Source: Beroe forskalii (lineage: Eukaryota > Ctenophora > Nuda > Beroida > Beroidae). From it: a stretch of DNA of 64,000 nucleotides. Location: the NCBI GenBank assembly GCA_011033025.1, contig WFMF01000157.1, forward strand, positions 124,001-188,000. Direction: 5' to 3'. Below are positions 57,772 through 64,000 of the stretch, piece by piece. Numbering within the stretch: the first letter of the stretch is position 1; each line of letters starts with the position of its first letter. The notes beneath the pieces were generated by a model. That model was not told the DNA's origin. It saw nothing but the letters and a program-made list of their open reading frames with translations, and searched no databases. The position numbers were made by a program, and so were the translations under genes.

Positions 57772-60285
57772 GACAGGGCATAAAAATGGCCCAAAAAACA
57801 GGGCAAATGGAGTAAAAAACAGGGCATATAGGCTTATGTATATTTTTAAAAAGTGTCGACCATTTTTTTTTTTTTTTTTTTTTTGGACGCCACCTTGAAA
57901 ACACCATCCGAGATAGTGCTTATTGGGTATATTTTAGGTACATTTTAGGTATATTTCTGATATATTTCAAGTATATTTAATGAGGAGTCGTTCAGAACAG
58001 TACTCGATAGGTATATTTTTGCTCGATAGGTATATTTCCAAAATATATCCGAGACAGTGCTTAATAGGTATATTTCAAAAATCCATCCGATACAGTCCTT
58101 AATAATTTAATAGGTATATTTCCAAATTCCATACGAGTCAGTGCTTAATAGGTATATTTCCAAATTTCATCCGAGACAGTGCTTGTCGAATAGCTGCATA
58201 TATGCAGCTATTTGGCCAAATAGTGGCATATATGACATCTTTTGAAACTATGCCACAATACTAAGATGCAGCAGAGATGTAATAAAAATGATTATCCTTT
58301 TCACAAAAGTAGCCATTTATCTACAAGTAGCAAAAAACCGCTTCAGTCTACCGACAATCGATAGTGAATTATAGATGGTTTTATACGCCCTATCACTAGT
58401 AAAAATTTGAAAAAGTGATTCCATGTTAAATTGTCCTAATGTCTGTTTTTATGTGATTGTGTCTGCGAAATTTGTTTAATATTAATTGTCATTAATCTAG
58501 GGAATGTTTAAAACAAAGCTGAAGCTTCAAGCTGTTAAGAATTTTCTAAAATTGATTTTTCATCATCAAGGTTGGCATAAATTGATTTTTCCATATTTTA
58601 TGTGGTCAAGAAATTTATGTGATTGTAGGAGAGCCTACCAAAATGATTTAAAATTGATACTATCCATTATGCCTTGAAATTAAAGACTAATTGATGCTTG
58701 GAAGATACTTACATTAAGAATAATTCCCGCTTTTGTTAGAATAGTGTCATATATGCAGCTATTTACAGATTTCCTATTTTTGCTGAAAATCGGAACCCAT
58801 TTCCTCTGGATAAGTATATTGCACCTTCCTTGCATAGATAAGAGTATGACCAATCATTTGGAACCCGTCTTAAAGCAGTGCCGAGTTGTCCAGTGTGATC
58901 CTTCATGAGTATCAAATGTTTCTAAATAGTGTCATATATGACACTTTTTTGTGCAAACTGTTAAATAGAGTCATTTTGCTATTTATTTTCATCTAGGCGT
59001 GTAAAATTTTGTTGAATAAGGTTCAGTACTGAATAAACTTACATACTGGGCAATTTTAAGCTCATTCCAATTTAAATCATATCTATTATAAGGCAAAATA
59101 TATAGTGAACTACGATCATTTTCTTTAATTCTTCGAATAACAACTATAAAACAAACTGACAGCCATCCAGCATGGTTCCAATGAATAGTTAACCAACTTT
59201 GTATGTTATTGTAATCATTTTTCGATGCTTACAGCTATTATTGATCCAACAGCAGGTTGAATTTTTACAAAAAGTGTCAAATATGACACTTTTTTGAAAC
59301 AAATTGACTTAAATGTCTCGTTATAAGACTTTTTCAGGTGATAATTGTTGAATATTATTTGTAACATCCTAGGTTTTGATTTGGGGATTCATTACAGAAT
59401 CTAAACAATTTTCTTAGCCTTCCTGATAAGAAAAAGTGATTTGAGCCTTCAGAAAATTTGCCATATCAATCTAGCTATATCTCAGCCCAGCTTTGCACAG
59501 TCTTTATAAGTTTGGTTCTATTTCAAAGCTGCTGTTTCGTAGAAAACGTTAAAATAATATTCAGAGGCTCTCCTAGCAATTTTACCAATTAAATTTAAGC
59601 TTTTTCAGGTAAAAATACCAAATTTTCAGAGGTCTTCATGAAAATTGGCCGATATCTCAATAACATTAGCATGAATGCCTCTATGGAAGTTTCCAATCGT
59701 CTCACAGGGCTCTTGTGGACAACTGATAGAGTTTTTCAGAGACTAGATTTTATTGAAAGTTATGGCACTTAAATGATGGTGTCATTGAAATTGCAAAAAG
59801 TGTCATATATGACACTATTTGGACCCTTTCTTCAGGAGGCATTCACAAAAAAGTAGCCATACTGGGTGTAAAATAAGCTATTGAAGGCATCAAGTATATC
59901 CTGAATTGAGCTTGGAAGGAATATTGGAGGCTCTCCCACTTTTGGCTTATTTTAACAAACAAACTCCTAAAAAATTTTTATTTTTTTCGAAAAAAATGAA
60001 AATTTGGTCATTTTTGATGCTTCACTGTGAACAGAGTTGAATGAAAATCAAAGAAAAAATCATTGCTGCTTGAACTTCAAGCCTTCTACTACTACTGTAA
60101 ACAACTCCTGATGATTCCAGAAGTTGAAATCATTTCTAAAATTCAACTTGAAAACAATTGGGTAAATAGCTGCATATATACAATAGGTATATTTTCAAAT
60201 TCCATCCGATACAGTGCTTAATAATTTAATAGGTATATTTTCAAATTCCATAGGAGACAGTGCTTAATAAGTATAAGACCTCCAA
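57772..60285. mobile_element. Nested word-rich elements: GGTATATTT..CCGAGACAGTGC outer, AGTGTCATATATGACACT inner
   Basis: CAGGGCA words (57772-57832) are followed by T20 and GGACGCCACCTTGAAAACAC. Five copies of ATCCGAGACAGTGCTTAATA and GGTATATTT lie at 57905-58190, with two more at 60180-60270. The first part is homologous (reverse complement) to 5810-5905. Between them (about 58190-60180) lies an element rich in AGTGTCATATATGACACT (58216, 58747, 58925, 59272, 59799-59816) and AGCTGCATATATGCAGCT. No ORF. Borders are not resolved at base level. Confidence 0.68.
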
Positions 60286-60444
60286 AACCGTTGGACGGTT
60301 GTCGTAGTGACCTCCTGCTAGTTGGGTGAGGTCAATTCATTTTGTGAGTTTGTGAGTTGAAACCAACGTAACTAAACTTCACGCAGTCCGATACAACGTT
60401 ATTCTAACTTGGAATTAATAAAATTGACGTATTTCTTTATTTCT

Positions 60445-60765
60445 ACACCTCATCGACGTGAACTCACGTGCCGAAATACAGCATCCGGCTTCAATTTCAC
60501 ATGCATTGATCGTAATCGAACTTGTTTCAATGTAATCAAGTCGAAAATCGCGTATAAATATAAATCCCTTTAAATCCCTTAATTTCTACAAATCGTCCAC
60601 GTGAACTTACGTGCTGAAATATAGCAACTGGATCTAATTTCATGCACATTAGTCGTATTTGAACTCATTTCAACGTAATCAAGTCGAAAATCCCGTATAA
60701 ATATCAATTTCTTCGAATCCCCTAATTTCTACAAAACGTCCGCGTGAACTCACGTGCTTCACTAG
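60445..60765. repeat. ~142 bp tandem repeat, about 2.5 copies
   Basis: Units share AATTTCTACA..CGT(G)AACTCACGTGC and GTAATCAAGTCGAAAATC(G/C)CGTATAAATAT, starting near 60440, 60585 and 60725. Each has a CACGTG-type dyad. Confidence 0.75.
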
Positions 60766-60834
60766 TCCATCTATCTCCTATATACGATATAAATATATCA
60801 ACAACTTTACGTTCACAACATACTTCATCACAAC

Positions 60835-61161
60835 ACCGAGTATTTATTAAATTAAGCAAGCAGGTAAGAAGTTTTAGGTATGTTATTTCTGTGGAAAAAG
60901 GGGTGGTACGCATATTTCCAACATTTAGCGAACATTGCAGTTAATAGAGGCAAAGAAAGTAAATAGGTTTCACACACTGCAAAGGTGAATAAATTAAAGC
61001 AGAAATAGAAAGTTACAAAATAGCCATACTCCAATACAGGAGTCGGAGCACGGGGTGCTGGGTTCGGTCAAGCTCTATCTAATCCGAGTCTGGAGCTTGC
61101 TTGTCCCATGTCCCCGGAAACGGGTTGTTCGATCTTTTCACTGAAAAGATCTGAGTCCTGT
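60835..61161. repeat. Dispersed repeat copy 2 (uninterrupted)
   Basis: Reverse complement of 1-224 plus 1021-1132. It contains a single CTATTAAC-equivalent at about 60940, the empty site for element A. No recognised function. Confidence 0.88.
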
Positions 61162-61449
61162 CCTGATTTAGCGCAGGTACACACAACAAAACAAATCTAT
61201 CAAAGGCACATCTGAAATGAGAGGATGTAATACTGTTCATATCACAGAACACATCTTATTCATAACAATGTCATATATCATGTACTTACATGTTACACGA
61301 TTGGAGAGCTCTTTAATGTGACGTAATTATTATAGACTAGAATGTAGTATTGGTGATACAAAAGTGCCTATTGAACGAACATGTGGTAGTAACAAAATAG
61401 AAACAGGCAACCGGAGTAATGATGATATTTTAATTACGGAATACCATTC

Positions 61450-61710
61450 GGATCAGAGACGTGATTTCAGATCACGTCTGCGCGCTCAGATCAGCATTTT
61501 GCCACGCTCAGCGTGGAGACGTGATTTGAGATCACGTCTGCGCGCTCAGATCAGCATTTTGCCACGCTCAGCGCGGAGACGTGATTTTGAGATCACGTCT
61601 GCGCGCTCAGATCAGCATTTTGCCACGCTCAGCGCGAAGACGTGATTTCACATCACGTCTGCCCCTGAGATCACCATTTCGCATTTCTTAGCTCAGAGAC
61701 GTGATTTTCT
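61450..61710. repeat. ~60 bp tandem repeat, about 4.5 copies, with GACGTGAT hairpins
   Basis: Units start near 61458, 61518, 61578, 61639 and 61698: GACGTGATTT(C/G)AGATCACGTC, then TGCGCGCTCAGATCAGCATT, then TTGCCACGCTCAGCG. The first segment is a near-perfect hairpin. Related CACGTC and GCCACGCTGAGCGTGGC palindromes recur at about 61960-62000, suggesting these are words of one element. Confidence 0.88.
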
Positions 61711-62290
61711 CTATGTCTTCACTTCAGATTGATTTCTGCTTATGCTTGCCGCTGAAATAACGATACCATAGCCGAGCCTTGAAAGCTTGAAGCTGAGCCA
61801 TGATTGAATGCGTTCAAATTGGTTACCAGCACGAGTTTTATTTGGTGGCATGAATATTCAACCGCATATTTAATGCTTCTATGATTTTATGATAGTTTTC
61901 AAAAACTTAAAACATTATCAATTTATACAATTTTATGGTCCATTTTTCACCAAAATCACGTCTCGAGAGGCCGACTTCTCGCCACGCTGAGCGTGGCAGA
62001 TCAGCAGTGTTCTGTCACTGGGATGAGGTGTGTGCGCGTGCGAATCAGATGCCTTTGCAGCAAGGATCTGAGATCAGTGCTGTGTCGCTGAATAACCGTG
62101 ATTGATGCACATGAATTGAAATTCATTGTCGTTGATTCAGATGTTTCAACAGTTTTTTTAGGCCTAGATGCCTCAATTAAATTGAATTTTATAAAACCAA
62201 CATCTTCAGGAAAAGTAATATGCCAATAATTTCAGAATGAAGAAACGAGTTCCAGCAAGGTTCAGGCAGGTAAGTTACCCAGACAGAACT
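61711..62290. other. Unannotated, with words related to the 60 bp repeat
   Basis: The GCCACGCTGAGCGTGGC palindrome at about 61981 and AGATCAGCAGTGTTCTGTC follow. No gene seen. Confidence 0.4.
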
Positions 62291-62303
62291 CTGACATTAA
62301 CTT

Positions 62304-63110
62304 AATCATTTCAGAGTACGAGGATGTGTTTGACAACAGCACAGTCGGCTGTATCAAGAACTATGAGTATGATATCAAGCTCATACCCGGAAGCATTGCT
62401 AAGATTAGCCAAATGTAGACCAGTTGCGTTTGCAAAGAAAGAAACGAATTGAAGCTGAACTTGAAAGAATGACTAGACTAGACATCATAGAACCTGTAGA
62501 TGAACCTACGGACTGGATTAACAGCTACGTTGCTGTTGAGAAGAATGACAAGACAAGGATCTGCCTTAGTCTAATCAGTTGAATAACTACATTCAGCGTG
62601 AGCGAAATTCAACTACCGACAGTTGATGACATCTACAGTGAGATTGCAGTGAAAATCTACACAAAATTGACTTGAAAGATGGCTACTGGCAAGTACCTTG
62701 ACTGACTCCAGTAGTAAGCTGACCACATTTCATACGCATGTAGGTAGATACAAGTTCAAACGACTACCATTTTGGCTTAAGTAGCGCCAATGAAGTGTTC
62801 AGAAGCGTGTAACCCAAGTGTTTGTGGACTGACAGGCGTTTCAGTAATCTACGACGACATCCTGATTTATGCTAACACAGAGAAGGAGCACAATGACAGA
62901 TTGCGGAAAACTGCAACGAGCACAGCAGTGTGGGTGAAGCTCAACAAGATGAAGTGTAAGTTCATGCTATCTGGAAGTGACATACATTGGACATGTTATA
63001 TCTTCACAAGGTATTAAGGTAGACGAAGACAAAGTTGTTGACGTAATTAATATGCCAGCTCCAGTTGATAAGAAAGGTTCAAAGGTTACTAGGGTCCCTG
63101 AACTTTTTTT
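62304..63110 (+). pseudogene. Degenerate Ty3/gypsy-type reverse transcriptase
   Basis: Fragments in several frames follow the order of a gypsy RT: EYEDVFDNSTVG and YEYDIKLIPGS; RKRIEAELERM, DIIEPVDEPTDWINSYVAVE and ICLS; then QLPTVDDI, LKDGYWQVPLT, TTFHTHVGRYKFKRLPFGL, the catalytic VIYDDILIYANTEKEHNDR, KMKCKFM, ISSQGIKVDEDKV and VQRLLGSLNFF. Multiple stops and frame changes show it is dead. No LTR, protease, RNase H or integrase was recognised beside it. Described as found; no repaired sequence is proposed. Confidence 0.85.
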
Positions 63111-63540
63111 TGCTAAATATATACCCTAATTATTATTACTCTAACCTATACGAGATCTACTATGTAAAACACCTTTGGACGAGCTGTACGACAATATTCA
63201 CTCAGATAAAAAAGATACTGACTAATGCAAAAAAAATCTTATTCTTATCGCAATGATTTTAAAGTGTTATACGAATTCTTGTAACACCGTAGTGCCGCCT
63301 TGTGAATGTGCGTCGTGCGCGACGATGCCAAAGCTTCGTCGTGCACAGAGCTGTTCATTGCTTTAAAATGCACAACTTACAATGTAAACAACAAACATAG
63401 TCCGAGGAGTCTTATTCGGTCTAGAAGCGCTGCTAAGCGAGAGGGTAATACGGTGATTATTATAATGGTTTAATAATAACTCTCAATTTCTCAATAGTCA
63501 ATATCTGAAACATACAATGGACAACTGTCCGTGTCGGACA
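63111..63540. other. Unannotated spacer
   Basis: It contains a GTCGTGCGCGACGA palindromic patch near 63316-63345. No gene recognised. Confidence 0.4.
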
Positions 63541-64000
63541 AATGGGGGGGGGCCAACCCCCCAAAACCCCCCAAAATTAAGCCCCCTATTGGCAATTTGT
63601 TATATCCACCGGGGGGTTAAATTAAACCCCCCAAAATTAAACCCCTATCGACAGCAAAGATGAGTCTAAAATGAGTAAAATTAGGCAATAAAAAGGTACC
63701 ATTTGAAAAAATTGCCAAAAATCACGAACAAAAAGGTACCATTTCGAAAGGTGCAAATCGGACACAATTTTGGTACCATTTCAAAAGGGCCGCCTGTAAA
63801 ATCAGAAACGAAAAAGGTACCAATTGAAAATGATGCAAAAATCAAAACAAAATTGGTACCATTTAATAGGGCTGAAAATAGAAACAAAAAACGGTACCAT
63901 TTTAAAGTGCCAAAATCACAAACAAAAATGGTACCATTTGTGAAAAAAGGGGGTCAAAAATCATAAATGGTACCATTTTGAAATAAAAAAAAAAATCAGA
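63541..64000. mobile_element. Left terminus of a word-rich element (GGGG end plus GGTACC words), runs off the window
   Basis: The G-run GGGGGGGGGCCAACCCCCC at about 63543 starts a block inverted relative to 32575-32678, followed by AATGGTACCATTT-type words at about 63696-63975. Order and orientation mirror the 31.6-32.7 kb locus, so both are ends of the same family. ORFs here repeat KVPF/MVPF because of the word and are not genes. Confidence 0.72.

Noticed and set aside
60835..60900. Spliced-leader RNA gene, suggested by AAGCAAGCAG|GTAAGAAG
   Set aside because: No Sm-type site or stable downstream stems recognised, and the same sequence lies in a dispersed repeat. Too weak to call.

Overview
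This is eukaryotic DNA, most likely from a metazoan invertebrate. It is AT-rich, has spliced gene fragments with GT-AG introns, a Penelope-like retroelement with a GIY-YIG domain, jockey/L2-like LINE pieces, a decayed Ty3/gypsy polymerase, a tRNA-derived SINE, a short interstitial TTAGGG-type tract and a 7 kb satellite. Nothing bacterial is present, and I cannot place the species.

One host gene model is supported by splice phase. A 5' pair of exons (10969-11071 and 11306-11364, + strand) begins with ATG and joins in phase. Four 3' exons (39809-40024, 40287-40469, 40624-40801, 41023-42200) also join in phase and end in TAG. The 5' pair ends in phase 0 and the 3' set opens in phase 0, so they may be one gene with a ~28.4 kb intron holding the satellite and several transposons. 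That join is inference. The 3' exons encode a Ser/acidic, apparently disordered protein with an RVSF (PP1-docking-like) motif.

Layout: 1-6.4 kb, G-rich-ended transposons with 7 bp target duplications and an onion of nested inverted repeats around GGGGCC arrays; 6.9-10.7 kb, one large element with ~600 bp inverted arms; 10.9-14 kb, gene 5' end, another G-rich element and a LINE ORF1 relic; 14.1-16.1 kb, multi-hairpin MITEs; 16.5-24 kb, a 29 bp satellite; 25-32.7 kb, nested TA-flanked elements, a LINE reverse transcriptase and a KpnI-word array; 33.9-34.9 kb, a 42 bp array; 35.4-39.1 kb, a TA-flanked element; 39.8-42.2 kb, gene 3' end; 43.4-53.7 kb, an inverted Penelope-like dimer with three nested insertions; 54-60.3 kb, diverged tandem repeats and word-rich elements; 60.4-64 kb, tandem repeats, gypsy relic and the start of another word-rich element.

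The unifying pattern is a large set of non-coding transposon-like elements. Each is packed with copies of its own short 'word', often a perfect or near-perfect palindrome, concentrated near both ends. They differ in target duplication (TA, 6, 7, 8 or 10 bp). Because three of them sit in one arm of a near-identical inverted Penelope repeat, the other arm supplies the empty site and confirms the borders. I regard this family of families as the most interesting signal in the window.
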